From Rallus limicola (lineage: Eukaryota; Chordata; Aves; Gruiformes; Rallidae), in the NCBI GenBank assembly GCA_022605955.1, contig JAKCOZ010000015.1, forward strand, positions 12,777,287-12,841,286: 64,000 nucleotides of DNA, written 5' to 3'. The translations under genes were made by a program, and so were the position numbers. Position 1 is the first letter of the stretch, and every line of letters begins with the position of its first letter. Below the pieces are notes generated by a model that saw only the letters and a list, made by a program, of their open reading frames with translations, was not told where the DNA came from and searched no databases. Shown here piece after piece: positions 22,958 to 38,600 of the stretch.

Positions 22958-25900
22958 TTGAAACAACAGCAAGACTTGCTTGGTCTGCAGTGTGTAATCT
23001 ACACAGAGTAACAAACTCAACTGAGTAAGAAGCTCAGCATTCCCTTACTGAAGGGAAGAAGTGTGGCGCCAACTATGAGGCTGCAATTAGCAACACAAGA
23101 AGCTAGTCCTGAACAAGAGTGCTGATTCAGTACCTAAGCAAAGTCACTTTAAAACCAGGTACTTGAAAGAATTTTTTTCAGGAGCATCTGATATAATAGG
23201 AGATGCCCATGAAGCCTGCAGCTTCAGCTGGATGTGCCTGAAAGATGAGTTTGTAAGTAAAAGGCAACAGGAAATACTAAAGGTGAGAAAAGTTATGAGT
23301 GGGAACTAACCAATAATAATATACTTACAGTAATAAATTGCTCAGGTGGTGACATCTGACTGCAGTCCTTCCCAGGAGAACAGGAGGTGTTTATATTAAA
23401 AGTCATACTCTCAAGGAAAATACTGAGCACTCTTATTCTATTTTTTAATTAAAAAAATAAATGCTTTCCAGTGAAGTAATTCTAAACCTTATAGGAAAAA
23501 GAGTATCAAATAGGTTTGGTTTTTTAATTTAGGGAAGGAGGGCATGGATAAAACCTCAGAGCTACTTTTGCCTTGAGGTACCTCTAATGACAGAGCTTGG
23601 GGTTTGTCCCCTTTAGCAAAACTTCAGATTTCTCAGCCCACTAATTCATTGCAGCATTCTGGTTTAACTTCCTCCTCTTTTCTGACCTGCCATTTGGTCC
23701 TGCAGCTTTTTTCACTGTCCCAAATCCTTATATAGCTTTTTGCTCACTTCACACCAGTGAAACACTCCTAAAAAAAGCAAAACAAACCCATCCTCATTTT
23801 CTTCATGCATGTCAGTCTACTTTCTTTAACCATCCTCTTATTTCCCAATTTTTTACTGGCTAAGATGAGAATCATCCAACACAAAAAAGATGCACTTCAC
23901 TCCTATGTTGTATGTTTTAGAAAATGATGTTTAATGGCATAGAGAGAAAACCTGAGAAGCAAACAGAGTAACTCTAATCATGCAATGTTAAATCTGAAAA
24001 AATTCCCCTATGAAAGTAAATTCATCTGCCAACTCTTTGTTCCCTTTTCCCCCCTCATCTTTGCAATCTATATCTAAAACAGTACTGGCTTCAAGAAAAA
24101 AAAAGAATTTTCTGACATTTCTTAATAAGGCCAATGCAACACAGGCTCCACATCAGAGATGCTTTTTGCTGAGATTGGTAATTAACTGTCTTCCATATGG
24201 AAGTAGGGCTACTGTAGATAAGCCAGTTAACACTTCAGTCACCCTACTCTGACAAGCTGGGGGACTAGATTTTAGAAACAAAACCAGTGCTTTCATTCAT
24301 ACTCTGCCTGTGCTGTTTCAAAAATACATCATCTTCAGCAAGTACTTGAGGAAGACACAGTAACCTTGCAGTATGCTGTCATACTATTTGATAGAAACCA
24401 GAAATCTCAGTAAGTAAAAGCAGACAAAAGAGAAAGCAGGATGAGCTGGAATGACTTCCAGAGACAAGCTGCCTGCCATGCTCCTATCAGTAAGCCTAGA
24501 TTTAGGCACAAAAAGGGAAAAAACAAGGGTTGCTGCCTCTTTGTACACTTCTGTTGGCAAGAATAAAACCAATCTCTTAAGGATGAGAGATGAGACTAGA
24601 AGACTATGTATGAAATAAAAACACCACTCTTTTAGTAAAAAGCCTCAGATCTGTGTGGTCTGTGTGATAGTGTGCTAGCCAGGTATGGCCACAGGCCAAC
24701 GCCATTTGGCCTGACTGCACAACAGCAAAACCAGGTATTTCTGCAAGGGACAGGCTGCTCTGGGAATGACAAATGTACCGAAGCAGGAGTTGCTAATGCA
24801 CTCCGGAAGAGAACCTGGAGGCCTTCTCCTGCTCAGCCTCCCCCTCTGCTGTGTCTTTGAAGGCAGGGTACTGTGACCCGCTCCAAGGCTGTGGGGCTGT
24901 AACATCTGCTCCAGAGCTGCTCTACCTCCTGCTGCAGTAGCAGCCCCAGGCCAGAACCCTCAGCCTGCCAGGGCACTGTAAGGGGAGGCGCTGCTCCCCC
25001 CTTTTCTTCTGCATCCAAAGCCAGATGCAGTCAACTTCTGCACAGAAATTCACATCTCCAGCATAAAGGGCAGGAAAAGAATGCCTTCCTTAGCTCACAC
25101 AGGGCCACTCCAGTGTGTGAGGAAAGCCAAGGATGTTGATCTCTTGATGCACATACAGGTATCTAGCAGAGAGGGCCTGAGACTCCTCATTGCCTTTATC
25201 AGTGCTGAGCAACTCCCACCTACAAAGGGCTGGGCTGTCCTGTTACCAGCTGCTGGGGACATACTCTGAACATTGCTTCCATTCCTGAACACCAGAAATG
25301 CCCTGCAATGAACTGTAAAACACTCGTAACTGTTACAATATAATTAGGAGTATAAGCATATATTCTTCTCTTTCTACATTTCCTGTTATTTTCATGCCAC
25401 TACTAGAGAGATCTTCTGTTCTGTTTATAGTATTTATAGGTATTAGTGCAAAAATAAATATTTCTCTTCAAACAAGTTTTCTCTTCTGGATCAAAAGGTG
25501 AATGCACAGTTAGTACTATACAAATAAATATTACACAGGGTATGGAACACAGAGTTCAGATGACAAACTGTAAACAGACACTGCTTTGAAAAATGCTTTG
25601 TGGGATTGACAGGATTAGCATAATCTCGTACTTCAGAGCTAGTAAATTCTGTTTGCAAAATCATATTGAATGAAAAGACTTAAAGAGCTTCAACTCATTT
25701 TCAGTAGGTGCAGTGTACTGGTAGCAAGGCATTTACATATTCAGGAGAATTTTCAAATGATGGGATTCAATATGTTCCTCCAACTCTAAGCAACATTTTG
25801 TAAAAAGTGAACTCAAAGCTTACAGCATTTTCTTACCTGAACTGGGGAAAACCAAGAACATGGCACTTGTGCTACAAGAATATATACATTAGTCTTTCAT

Positions 25901-26606
25901 TTGATAAGGAATGCTTTATACATTCCTTATGCAGCAAAGTGCAACTGTGTCTCATCAGCTCTTGTCTGGGTCTGACAGTATTTTCTCTCCTGTTGAGAGA
26001 AGTCTTTCAGCATTATATTCACCAAAAAATGAGTGTTAGCCAGTGCAATATGAAACAAAAAATAGTATCTTTCTGTCTAGAACTATTGCACATATCACTG
26101 ATGTTAATAAGGATTTTTCTTTCTAAATCTAAGACCAATTAGGTGCAACAAATTAGGTAAAGCTTAGCACTGTCTTATTTGGACATCTACTTTTCTATTT
26201 CCACCAAGGTGTTCTCCATACTGCAGTGTTAAGAACAAGTTTCAGTGTACTGCTGCAGTCCAATGGAAGTTGTAAGTTTTGCTCCTAGAGCAGTCAGTTG
26301 CACAGAGAGGTAAGTGTGGGGGGAAAGACCCCACATTTTTTTCCATACTGCAGAGAAGCCTTGAGAAAACAGAATTTTATATAAACATGGTGGCATCACC
26401 ATGCTTTGCTGGAATACAGAAGGGAAATTATACTGACATGAAAATCACTTAAATTGAGCAAGAAAAATCAAGGCATAATAGGGTCTACATATGGTGAAGT
26501 CTCTTATATAATACAACAGACCCTCCACGTACATTTCACTTCTTGTAGAATTTGTGCCGTTCCACCAGGTACATCCACAATTCCGATTTTAATCACGTAG
26601 GCAACT

Positions 26607-29600
26607 TTAGGCTTCAGATTCTCTCTTCTTCTTTCCATCTTCTCCTAAATCACTGTCTTCTGACTGGCTACTGCTAAGGACTACAAATTGTCCTTCTCCG
26701 CTGCTCTGGTTTGATCTGCTGGAAGCAGCTATCAACCGGCTTTGCTCCTCTAAGTCCTAATTTGAGAAAGGAGGGTCAGAAATCACAAAGTTAGTATTAA
26801 CTTTAAAGCCATCCACAAGTGAAACAGGATGCCGTTATGATTTATAAGCTATGGCTGAACACTATCCATGGGCAACTTTCTGTACAGATGAAGTTAAACG
26901 AGTGAAGAGTAAACCAAGATGCCTTCATTTCACTAGTTGGCACTGTTGACAGCTAACACGTTACTGATGCATCTGCACCCGTAACCCACACAACGCAGCA
27001 GGTCAGAACAAGTATCCTGGTGTGATGACCCCTCCTCAGCAAACGTTGGGCCTATGAGAGGTGTTCCTTCAAGCACTGCTTGTAAGTATTTCTCTAAAGA
27101 TATTATGTGATTTATCTCCTCAAAAGAGCTCTTTGTAAAAATGACTATAGAGAGTTCACAAAATCTGCACAGGAATTACTGCTAGTAATTGATGCCACAA
27201 TGTTCTATGAACTTATCATAAAGAATATGATAGTGGAGCTTGGAGTACAGAACTGCAAAACAAAGTAAGTAGAAAAAATGTATTAAAAATAATGACAAAC
27301 CGTACCTTTTCAATTTGTTTTTGTTTATTCAGTTCTTTTTGTTGTTTCTCTTTGACTCTATCTATCTCCTTCTGCTTTTCTGATGCTTTTCGATCCTAAA
27401 GGGCAAAAATGTAAATGAAGTAACAACAACCTCAGGTGTTTGATACACCACAAACTTGTATCGGTTTGCTCTGATAGCACTGCTTTGATTATTTTTATTT
27501 TAAAGGATTGGTATATTTGGTAAAGGTAGCAGCCTGAATCTTATCTTGAACTCTGTTCCACAGGGGACATTACTGCTCAGTCTTTTTTATCTTTGGTTTA
27601 AATTCTCAGAAAACAACCCCCTTAAAAATACACCACAGCACCACTACTGCATCTCTAACCACCTTGCAGAATATTTTTGATTACATATACTAAATATACT
27701 CTCCCCCTTCCCAAGTATTCCTTGCCCCTGCAAAAGATTCTTACCAGTTCTGCATGAAAAGCTATCTGTTTTGCCAGTCCCACAGAGTCACAAATCTAAA
27801 CACAAAACAGAAAAGAAGTAATAAATGACTCTAATAAAAACGTCTTTAAAATTAAGCCAGATTCCCAAAGTAGGTATGACAGTGGATCAGAGCACTCAAA
27901 AGTACTCAAAGGGTCAGGTGTAACTGTGTTCAGTACCTAACCAAAATACGCTTCCTTAGAAATCCCTTAGCTTGAACAGATCTAACATCTCGAAATCCAT
28001 GTCAGGTTCAAAACTGACACAAGTATTACAATCACCAGTACCTTTTCCCCTTCATTATTTGATTCAAATATATAGCAGACAGAAGTCTGGCGGCTCTCAA
28101 CTCTCCCTCCTGACGTTCTAAGCACGAATCCAAAGAGGCGCTTATTCTCCTGGTGCGTGGCATACAGGATGACATTAGGCAAAGGGAACTGCCGAGAAGG
28201 ATCAGATAGGGAGAGATTAAAAGTGGTTCCAAGTACTTTCTATATGAAGTTTCAATATATTGCACATTATTTCGGAATCACAAGTGCCCAACCACACCAG
28301 AACTTAACCTGCCCAAACGAGGTACAGTTATAAACCACAAAAAGTAGATTGGAGGACAAAGATAAAATTATTCAAAAGATAAGAAACTTCTAAACCCACA
28401 CTCGGTGTAAGGAAAGAGGACCACATTTGCAATGCCATTCAGGCATCTTTCTGAGTGTGAATACACTCTTTATTTTTTATAAGGAGACATCATGCATACA
28501 AATTACACATGTGACTAAGCTTTCAATACTTGCTGCCATGTAAAGGCGCTACTTCTCCTAAACCTTTACTGCAAATAGTTCAGCTTTTCTCAGTTATGTA
28601 AGAAAAAACCCCAAATAAACAACGTATCCTCATAATTTTCTTGCAGCAAAACTATTTTGCATTCTTTGAAGTCACTCCTCCTAACACTGACTTGCTAGTG
28701 TTTTTCTATTTTTAAATGCATGCATTAGTCTCCTAATTTCAGTAGAAATTTGTCTGGAAATCTCATGCTGTCAGTAATTTCTGCTAAGGTCTAATAGTAG
28801 TATTTTTACAGTGAAAAAAAAAATTACATAGCTGGGGATTTATCTTAAAGTGTAAAGTTACTTACTCGTAGTCTTGTAACTTGTGTCTGTGGATCAATTA
28901 ACCTAAAAAATTGTTTTTAAAAACAAACCAGAAAGGAAATTTTACTCAAGTGAAAGATCATCATTCTGTAAGTAAATATCACAAGAACTCAGGAAGAAAA
29001 CTTACTTTAAACAGTCACAAGTGACCAATAAGTGTGATTCTGTCATCCTGAAAATGTTATGGATAGCCCGAGCTGCTAGTATTTGACGCATTGTTTCATA
29101 AACAACATCTGGACTTTCATCAGACTTCACCTCCATGGAGCCAAGAAATCTTACAATAAATAACTGATGCAGAATTGAATCTAAGAGAAAAGGAAAGCAT
29201 TGAAAAATGTCAACTCCAATGTGGGCTTTCCATTCAAGACCAAAAGAGGACTGCACTCCAAACTTCTGGTAACTTGTAAAAGAGATTGCTCATACTTATG
29301 AATTAGAGGTACAATTCCTCATCAGCAAGTCATACATCTTTTCAATGGTTTAAAGAATACAAAAGATGCAATGAATTATTTTTGAAACAGACAGTAGCCT
29401 GATTTAACTCACCTTGGCTAATATGTTGCTAACGATCTAAGAATTCTAAAGCTGGTGTTAAATTAGAAGAGAGAAGATAGATGAGAACAGAAAAATAATT
29501 TTTAAGTTATACTTTTTATTTTGCATTACATAAAGGTTTTGCTTTACCTTCTGTTTCAGATTTTGAGCCTCCAGATTCACCGAAAGGATTTGTGCGTCTA

Positions 29601-32600
29601 TTAAAAAATGAAAACATTAAACCAGGAGTCAGGTAGGAACCACTAATGAATACCACAGTAATCTCATGCTGCATCACAGGTAAGAACCTGTGATGATTTC
29701 ACAGACTTGTAATCTGGAGGAATAATGTATGATAAAGCAGAAGGACAATCGATTTAATCAGAAGTAGACATAAATTGCTATATTTGAAGCTCAAATTATG
29801 GGAGATACCAGGTATCATTGTCCTATTGCTGCTACAGAGTTATTTTTTTATACCTGAATTCAGCCCAAAACAAGACCTTGTTAGAACCTGAAAAGATATA
29901 GTTTTAGGGAAAGAAATTTTGCAGAACAGATTTGGGAAGCACAGCTGAAAGTCAGTCCTTTCAGTACTCCCTGGGAGCAGCACAGTTCTTATCACTGTCT
30001 CAAGTTGTTGAATTACTGAAATCACTAGTTTTGTTTCAGGTGCAGCTTTCTGAAATCATTGCTGGGGTTTTATTCCTAGAGAGTCAAGAGAAATGTGGCT
30101 GTTTCTGGCTCTCAAAGACAGAACTGCTATCAGTTACAATGAAAAGTGAAAATACTCTAGGCTTCCAAGTCTACATTTGTCAAAAGCAGTAAAGCAATGC
30201 TGGAAAGAGGCTGGGAAACAGGGCAATTTTATTTAAAACTTCTAATGAGGAAGAAACACTCTCTCCTTGGCAAACTGGTAGCTGAAAAACCATTGTCAGG
30301 AGTTCGGTAAACTTCAAAGTAGATTTCATTGGGGAGTAGTGAAATGTCAAGAAGTAATGAGTGTCATCTCTCAGCAAGTTAGTGTTCTAAAACAAACTTC
30401 ATAACTGAGGGAAAAAACATCCATTTCTTTCGTTCAGTTACATGTAGCACTGTCTGCCAGTTTTATTTTGTCAGTCAAATCTCTTAATGAAGAGACATCT
30501 ATTTTAAAGTACAAAATTTTGAACTCTGAAGCCAGGATTGCATTGCTACAATGTTCACATAACATGGAGTTAAAATCACCATCCCATCAAATGTTGTCCA
30601 GTGTAAAAAACACTGAAGGGAAATTCTTTCTATTACCACCTTTCATTCCTTGGGCTTTTCTTGTTATTTAAGAATCATCTGGAACAGTAAATGCAAAAAT
30701 CTCACAGATCTCACAAAAGAAAAAAAAAACAAAACACAAATGTCATCAGTATGAGAAACTAAGGAAAGCCTTAATATGATTACTTCTGAAATAGCGTGCT
30801 GCCCGTGTACACAAACTGCAGTTCTTCACTGACAGTGCTGGTTAACTGAAAATACTGAGCACAACCCTATCGTTTCTATTATGAAAAACACTATTTTCTA
30901 CAATGGAATTACAACTGATGACATGAATTTTGCTGAGGTATCAACCTTCCCATTTCCTAGAATACACTTCAAATTTAATTTAATTTAAATCAATGTATTC
31001 TTGAGGATCTAAATAGCCAATTGATAATCCTGCTATACCAAACTACAACAAAAAGAAAACTCTCATTTCAACTCTTGTCTATCTGTGAGGTGCAACTGAA
31101 AATTCAAATCTTTTTCTATAGGGCAAGGGGATATGACACATTATTGTGACTAGAGTCACATAAATTAGTTTTCAGCTTTTTGGCTTTTTTTGTTGTTAAG
31201 AGCAGCTGGATCTGCGAGTGTTTTATTAATATCTGAAATCTGTATATATAGCTCCAGAAATGCAGGACATATTTACTGGGTTTTAATTATTGAGTGGGAA
31301 GTTCACAAAAAAAAAAACCAAAACCCAAGTAGGAGAAGATGCTTTTGTATTTTGGGAAGAGCTCTTACACAATTTTAACTTGTCTGCATAGAAGCCTAGA
31401 TCATTTTCACTCACCTTTCAGGTTAAGAAGAGTGTCATCATATGCCATCATCACTTGGAGGCAGGGCTACCAAATTTCTCTTGAGTTTCCAAGAGGAAAT
31501 AACCCAAGCTGCTGGGTAAGCAAGCAATAGGAAAGGAAAATACTTTGTGAAACCAAAAGATTAAAATAAACTAATTAATAAAAGCATTAGCTGTTCAAGC
31601 AAGAAAAGCCGCTGCTAATAGAAAACTACACCTTGAATCTAGTGCACATGATCAAGCCTTCCTTTTACAGCTCTATTTAACAACCTCAAATATAGTTTTG
31701 CTTCACTGGCCACAGCAAATTTTGTGACATGAGTGAGGTCAAAGGCAAAATGTGTTCTGGAGCTGTAGCCTAAGCATGGTTTTCTTGTTTGTTTGTTTTT
31801 AAATGAGTAATGTCAACTTTAGGGATTTTCTCCTTCTCTCTGTTTCCTACCTGCCCGCTTGCCCTGAAGATTTTCCTTGCCCAGGTAGGTCTTCACTAAC
31901 TGGAGATATTATGTCAAACTGTATAGGAGTGTCGGGGGCGACGAGTGAATCCAAGGAAAGTGTGGACAGAGCTGCTGATTCTGATCCCAGTGACCCTGTG
32001 CTGCTAGTACGAGCTGCAGGAGGACGGGATTGTCTGAAACAAAACAAAAAAGTTAAAACTAAGAGATCTCAGTTTCAGGTTGGTTGATAATAAATTAAAC
32101 CATAGAGGAGACCAATCAATATTACAAGATTTGGATGCAAACCAAAATAAAAACCTAAGAACCTGAAGATCAGGGTAAAGAAATACAGGCTCTACGTACC
32201 ACTTAGTCAAATTTAAGTTTAAAGTTACTACTTGTATTAATAATTGCATCAGGTTGTATTGTCTTTCAGTTGTGATTATATACTGAAATGAAAACAATCT
32301 GACATCTGACTCCAGGTACTAAACACATAGAAAGAACCTCATTATAAATCGATACAACCAACAAAACTGTCCAGTCAGCTGTAAAGCTGCATTACTTCTA
32401 ACAGTGGATGCTAAAGAATGCTGAAAAGGTGGGTTCAGTAATTTTTCTTCTACCTATAAAAGATTTTGTTCTGAACACAGAAAGTTCGTTTGGTTGGGTT
32501 TTTTTGCCCCCCCTGGAACTTTATCCAGGATGCTCTTTACAGACGTGCTCTTCAAAGGCTATGGCTGATGAACTCACACAGCTGGCCGCATGCTCTCGTG

Positions 32601-35600
32601 CCTCTGCTGAAAAGAAGGAGATGGAGTAACAGCCTCCAGAGCTGACTGATTAACACGAGCAGCAATTTCCTGCAATAGAGGGATGGGAACAATAACTCAA
32701 AACATTTCCCTCAAAATAAGCTTTAAGACTTCAGTTTTGTTTCTGTGCAACTGACAAAAATTACAAACTCAAAATCCCACAAGTCTTACATTCCTAAATT
32801 GTTACTAACATAGATGTAGTATTTTCTTCCAACTTGTAACACACAGCCTGCTGTTCACTTTCTAAATTTAAATTAAGGCATTTGCTTTACAATGGAGTCA
32901 TAGAGTGGTTTGGGTTGGAAGGGACCTCGAAGACCATCCAGTTCTACCCCCTGCCATGGGCAGAGACACCCTCCCCTGGCCCAGGGTGCCTCGAGCCCCA
33001 TCCAACCTGGCTTTGAACCTTGCCAGAGATCCAGGGGCAGCAACAGCTTCTGGGGGAACCACTTCACAGGGAAGAATCTCTTCCTAATACCTGATCTAAA
33101 TCTTTCCTCCTTCAGTTTAAACCCATTCCCCTTGTCCTATCACTACACTCCCTGATAAACAGCTCCTCTTCAGCTTTCCTATAACCCCTTTTGGTACTGG
33201 AAGTCTGCTAAAGGTCTCCCCGGAGCCTTCCCTTCTCCAGGCAGAACAAGCCCAAATCTCTTAGTCTCTCTTCACAGGAGACATACTCCTCCAGCCTTCT
33301 GACCATCTTCAGGACCTCTCCTGGACTCACTCAACAAGTCCATGTCTTTCTTATGCTGGGCGCCCCAGTGCTGGACACATTACTCCAGGTGGAGTCTCAC
33401 AAGAGCAAATATTAACAAAAGCCAGCAACAGAGAAGAGTCCCAATGATAAGTCTGACAAAATAAGCAAATATAGCTGGGAAGAAAAAGAAGAATCTCATT
33501 TGAGAAATGCAGTCCTCAACTACTAACTGAAAACATGAAGATTCAAAAGTCTGGGAACATGTAAATGTTTCTGAAAAACCAAGACCCAAACAACTATCAA
33601 GGAAGGACTGTGTCACAACGTTATTTCAGCAAATGATGGACCACTTACAGTTAAGAATTCCATTTTAATCCTTCACGCAATCACTGATTATCAATTATCA
33701 GTATTTAACACTGAAGGCTTCCCTTCAAATAATCCATTTCTAACTCTTCTAAAGGCAAATAATTTTTTAATGATGTGAAATAGGGCTTTCCCAAAAACGG
33801 GTATGATCAGAACATTCACATTTTTAGGGCTGTCAGTTCCCTCTAGTAGCAAGGAAATGTATCCATCTAAATATTCATTTGTAACAAAGCATCATGTACA
33901 AATAAAAACAAAGGACTGGACTGATACCAGACACATGTAAGTACTAAGCTTAATTCCATGCTATCCAATTAGATCCAATTGATCGAGTTTTAATTTTGTG
34001 CTTATCTACATCTTACATTACTGATACTATACATTTTAGTGGTTACCTCAGGGTTTTCACTTAGATAGATCTGTTTAGATATGTTGTTTATGGTGCATAT
34101 CCACTGAAAAAGAAAATGAAAAAAATTAATTTTTCATCGTTTAAACAATCTTGATTAAATACTCAAATTGCCCAGTTTCATCATTTTTCCCACTTTCTTT
34201 GATTCAACTTGTTCATGAAGTATAAACATGCTTCCCATCAAAAGTCAAAAGCAAAAAAGTTTTTCCTCATTTCTCAACTGCCTGTACCATCACCTGTGTC
34301 CTAACCTAAGTTCTAATTCCTGACATGCTGGGAGGAAGAAAAGTTTGGGAAAGATGAACAGAAGGAAGGAGAAGCTCTATGTGGTGAGAACCCATTACTG
34401 ACAGCTGTTTTGCTGTGGGATTTTTTTTTTAATTTTTTTTTTTTTTTCCTTTCTTTCTTCCTGAAAAGGACCTGGTGGCAGTCAGAGCTGCATTTTTTTC
34501 TCTAGGATTTAAACAGAGTAATATTTTGTCAGATGTCCTGAAACCTGTCAAATGAGAGAATGAATTAAAAGTTTGCTGCTTACCACCTAGAGAATATACA
34601 ATGAGCACTCTAATTATTGCTACAAATGTATTTCTTCTGTGCAACAGAAAGTCACTGGGCTCCATGAGAACCTCCTATAAGCTTACCTCTTCATAATCTT
34701 TTTTACTCTCTGCCTGCAAGATTGAAGATCTGAAAGAAAAGAATGGAAAAGACAACTTTGTCTGTGTAAAATACCTCACAAATACATGCAGACAGGAGAT
34801 TCCATTTCACATTTGTAGAGTGCACAACAAGTTAAGAAAGGCTGAAGATGCTGTGTACGTGCCAAGCACAGTCAGTATGTAATTGGGGGTGAAGTGGGTG
34901 TTGAAAAATCTGTGTTTTCAATTGAAAAGGTACGGAATTCTAGTTGTGCCCATGTAATACTTAAGCACTCATAAAATGTAGTAATACACTACTGTAAACT
35001 GATTATGGTAATTTTATTCTGAATACCATTCAGTTACATTATGGAGCTGATAAACTAAGAAAACCCAGGCATGACAAAGCTAAAAAGACATGCCGGATTT
35101 TATTTCTAAATACCCCCCAAATCTATGAAGCTATAATCTGGCCACAGGTTTCTTTCCTTAATTAGCAAGTCCAGTATTACTTACAGGTAACAGCAAGGTA
35201 AGAATACTTACTTTTTGCCATCAAAAGATGTTATCTGGAAACAGTATCGTCTGTCTTCACAGTCCACAGCCATTACAGAACAATTGTCTATATCCATGAC
35301 AAGGCCCCCAGCTACGTCACCTCTTGCCTGGCTCATGAGATTTCCACCTTGAGTGAAGTAAAACTGTCTCTCCCAACTGGAAGACACCAGCCCTGTCTTA
35401 CTAAAAGGTAAAAAGAGGTTCTTAGTAGATTAGGAGTTTAGCTGAGCTGTATAAACTACCAAAAAAAGAAAAAAAAAAAATTCCTTGGAACAAACCATGC
35501 AGGCACTTCAGACACTTTTTCCCCTGATTAACGTTTTAGGTTAGCTTTGCATTTAAATTAGTCTCCAATGGGTTTTTTTCATTCTAAACTTGTTGCTGGG

Positions 35601-38600
35601 CAAAGCATACATAAAGAAGATGATTTCTTAGATTATATGAAACTTTTAAGAGTAAAAAGGCATAAATACTTCAGCTATTTATGGTATTGCTTTACACAGT
35701 ATGTACGTTCAAATTGTATGCAATAGCAACATAAATGGTAAGACCTCTGAACCCTGCATTTACATGGTTAACACTAAGCTTGGAATAACTCTGTGTTAAG
35801 CATTAGCTTAGTCACACAAGGTACCTCAATTTTCCAAGTATTCTGTACCATTCAACAAGATTTTCAAAGTTTTGCTTATAGCATGTTGTTGGGTTTTGTT
35901 TGTCTCCCCCCACCATCCCCAGAATAACAGAAGAGGAACAATCTGAAACCAAATATCAGTAACACTTGCAGTTCAGCCTCCCTTTTAGTTCAGGTATTTT
36001 CTTTGATATTAATTGCTGCACATCTGTTCTACTACAGAAATTCATGCCTCATTCAGTAAGTATGTTACTCTGCTGCTGTAAATGTAATTTTTTTTCAATT
36101 CCTTTGAACTGATTTTATAAATTACAGGAAAAATCTGAATATTACAACTTACTTTGTAACTCATTTAAGCCGCTAGACTTGAATAGCCACAGCTCCCTCC
36201 CGTGGACAAAATCCGACTTCACAAACCGAGAGGCGTTCAAGGGACACTTAGAGAAGGTTTGGCCGTGGCTATCTCGGGCTTGTCATATTCTATTAGTAAC
36301 TCAAATCCCAAGCCTTTAACAGATACTTGCATAACAATCCTGATAGCTGCAATGTTCTTCTTTTCCAACTACGATCCAGTGAAATGACCCTTTCCTAAAA
36401 TTTAATCTTTCTTTTTGATGTTAAAATTCAGGCAAAATTTGACTATATGCTTTGCACCTGACTGGCACTGTGTCAGTGTAACAATTAAATGAATGTTAAT
36501 TGAAGGAGTCCAAAGAAAGTAGCAGAACACCCCCAGTGTGACTTACACAACTAAGTACATAAAATCAGCATAGGTAATTTTTCAAAAAAGTGGGTTTTTT
36601 AAATATTTTTTTTTTTTAGCTTTCTGTTCCTAAAATTAAGTATTCTGGAATTTTTAAGTAACAAGTTAATCTTACTTTCTTGCATTGAGATAGCCAGCTT
36701 TCCTTGTTAGATTTCTATGAACAGGGAATTTTGTGGGATCAGGATCAGGCAAATACAGTGGATCACTGGCTACTTCCAAGTCCTCTATAGTTTGTTGCAT
36801 GTTTTCTACTTCACACTCCATTTCCCTGCGAACACTAAGGTAAATAATGTGTTATTAACAAAGATAGTTTATTCATAAAAATAGAAACAGAACAAATAAT
36901 TGTCTTGATAACAGTTCGAGATTCAACAAAACCAACTTACTTCTGTACACTTGTGCCAATATTGGTCAAAAATTCTTCCAGTTGCTCAGTAAGATTTTCT
37001 GAACCCATTTTAAAAAAACTTATCTTAAAAAAAGGGGGGAGGAAAAAAGAAAATTTAGTCATTAACAGAACTACAGTAGCAATTAACAGATGAAACCATA
37101 AAAGGTTACATTTCTCAGATAAATCTGGTTTTATCCCTCTTTCCCACCCAAGCCTCTCAATAAAAGGAGCAGAACACATGTTGTCTGCAAGTGAGGGCTC
37201 ATGCTGACACTGCAGTGGAATTTCATTGTGTCAGGAGAAGTGCACTGCCACCTGGAAGAAATACAGAAATGGGCAGAAACTGTTCTGGAAAAGAAATAAG
37301 GTTTGACCTTCCAGTGATCCCAAGGTCTCTCTATACATACTTTTCAAGGACACCAGTTCGCTAACTGTTGTGTTATGGGTGGAGTTATTTGGGAGGGGAT
37401 TGGAGAGGGGAAACCTGTCATGACTTGTCCGGGGCTATCATCTGTGGACCCTGCCAAAGGAATCTTACATCTTCAAATCAGGGTACTCCATATTGGTACA
37501 GAAAAACTGCCACATCTAAACCAAGTTTATCCATATGAAATGTCAGAACAGGAAACCATGGGAATGGCCCTGCCCTTCCCATTCTTAGATTCAGCAAAAA
37601 CCTGCACCTGAACAACAGGTCACATCATCTACTTTGTTACAGAAAATATTTAGACTTAGTTCTTAAATATAAACTGCAAAGTTTCAAAAAGCAGAGTTCA
37701 TCTTGGTTGGAAAGCTTTCAGACAGCATGTACAAATTAATTTCTGCACAGGAGACTGTGGCAGTGCCAGATGAAGGAAAGTCTGAGTTTGGCTTTTGTTC
37801 CTTTTTTTTTTTTTAAAAAAAACCAACAACCCAGAAACAACATCATAACTTCTGAAAACACAAATTAACTCTTTCCAAATGATCTTTCTGTAGTTACAGT
37901 CTCTAGTGCCCATCCTCAAATCAACCAGCTGTGAACACATTTATATTAAAAAACCAAGCCAGAATGATTTTTTGTATTCAAGTTCTTCCACACCCTTGAT
38001 TAAAATTAGCAGTGATGCAACTTTGATAATTATCTCAGAACAGCTGCCACAGGAGAGAGTTAAACTGTCTCCATGTTACCCTCTGAGAAGGTACACTTCC
38101 ACATGGACTTGCATGCATACAAGTTTTAATCAGCTATTCCCACTATCGATCCAATGGGAAAGGACCCAGCAAAGAACATCTAGGCCATGCATTAAACTCA
38201 GCCATATGGGCTTGGGGACAGAATTAGACATTTGTATTTGTCACCCAGATTTTCCCAAAAGATCTTCTGATGGGAGTGAGGGCATGTCAGGATGAGATTC
38301 CTGTATTGAGTGGGAAATGACTAGTAACAGCGTTCATGGCAGCAGCTGTGCCAGCTACAGGGATGAGTAGGGGGAACTTCTTTCTCTCCACTTCCTTCCT
38401 TGGATTGCAAAAGATGTCTTGGAATGGACTTCAGGACATCAAGTACATCAGCCTTCATGAAGCACTTTTACATCTTCTTTCAGACCTACAGCTTTCAGAA
38501 TCTGAAATTACCTGAGCTTGCATGTATCCTAGCAAGGGCTCTAGCATAGCAATTTTCTTTTTGTACTGAAGAGTATTTAATGCACAGAAATAATGCATCA

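Larger units (their letters stand above)
20417..26606. other. convergent 3'UTR / intergenic interval between ASB14 and APPL1
   Basis: The two stop codons face each other 6.2 kb apart. The interval should contain the ASB14 3'UTR (+) and the APPL1 3'UTR (-). Plus-strand AATAAA hexamers occur at 22240-22245 and 23456-23461. Minus-strand AATAAA (TTTATT on +) occurs at 20836-20841, 21235-21240 and 21873-21878. I cannot choose among these without transcript data. A GC-richer block lies at about 24660-25060. No coding sequence is recognised. Confidence 0.5.

Noticed and set aside
25807..26142. 111-aa plus-strand open frame
   Set aside because: It is antisense in the APPL1 3'UTR region with no family resemblance or splice support.
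32873..33155. overlapping open frames near 33 kb
   Set aside because: They lie on a CR1 repeat and are by-products of its sequence.
37906..38295. 129-aa plus-strand open frame in APPL1 intron 8
   Set aside because: It lies antisense within an intron, has no domain, and no codon or motif sign of coding.
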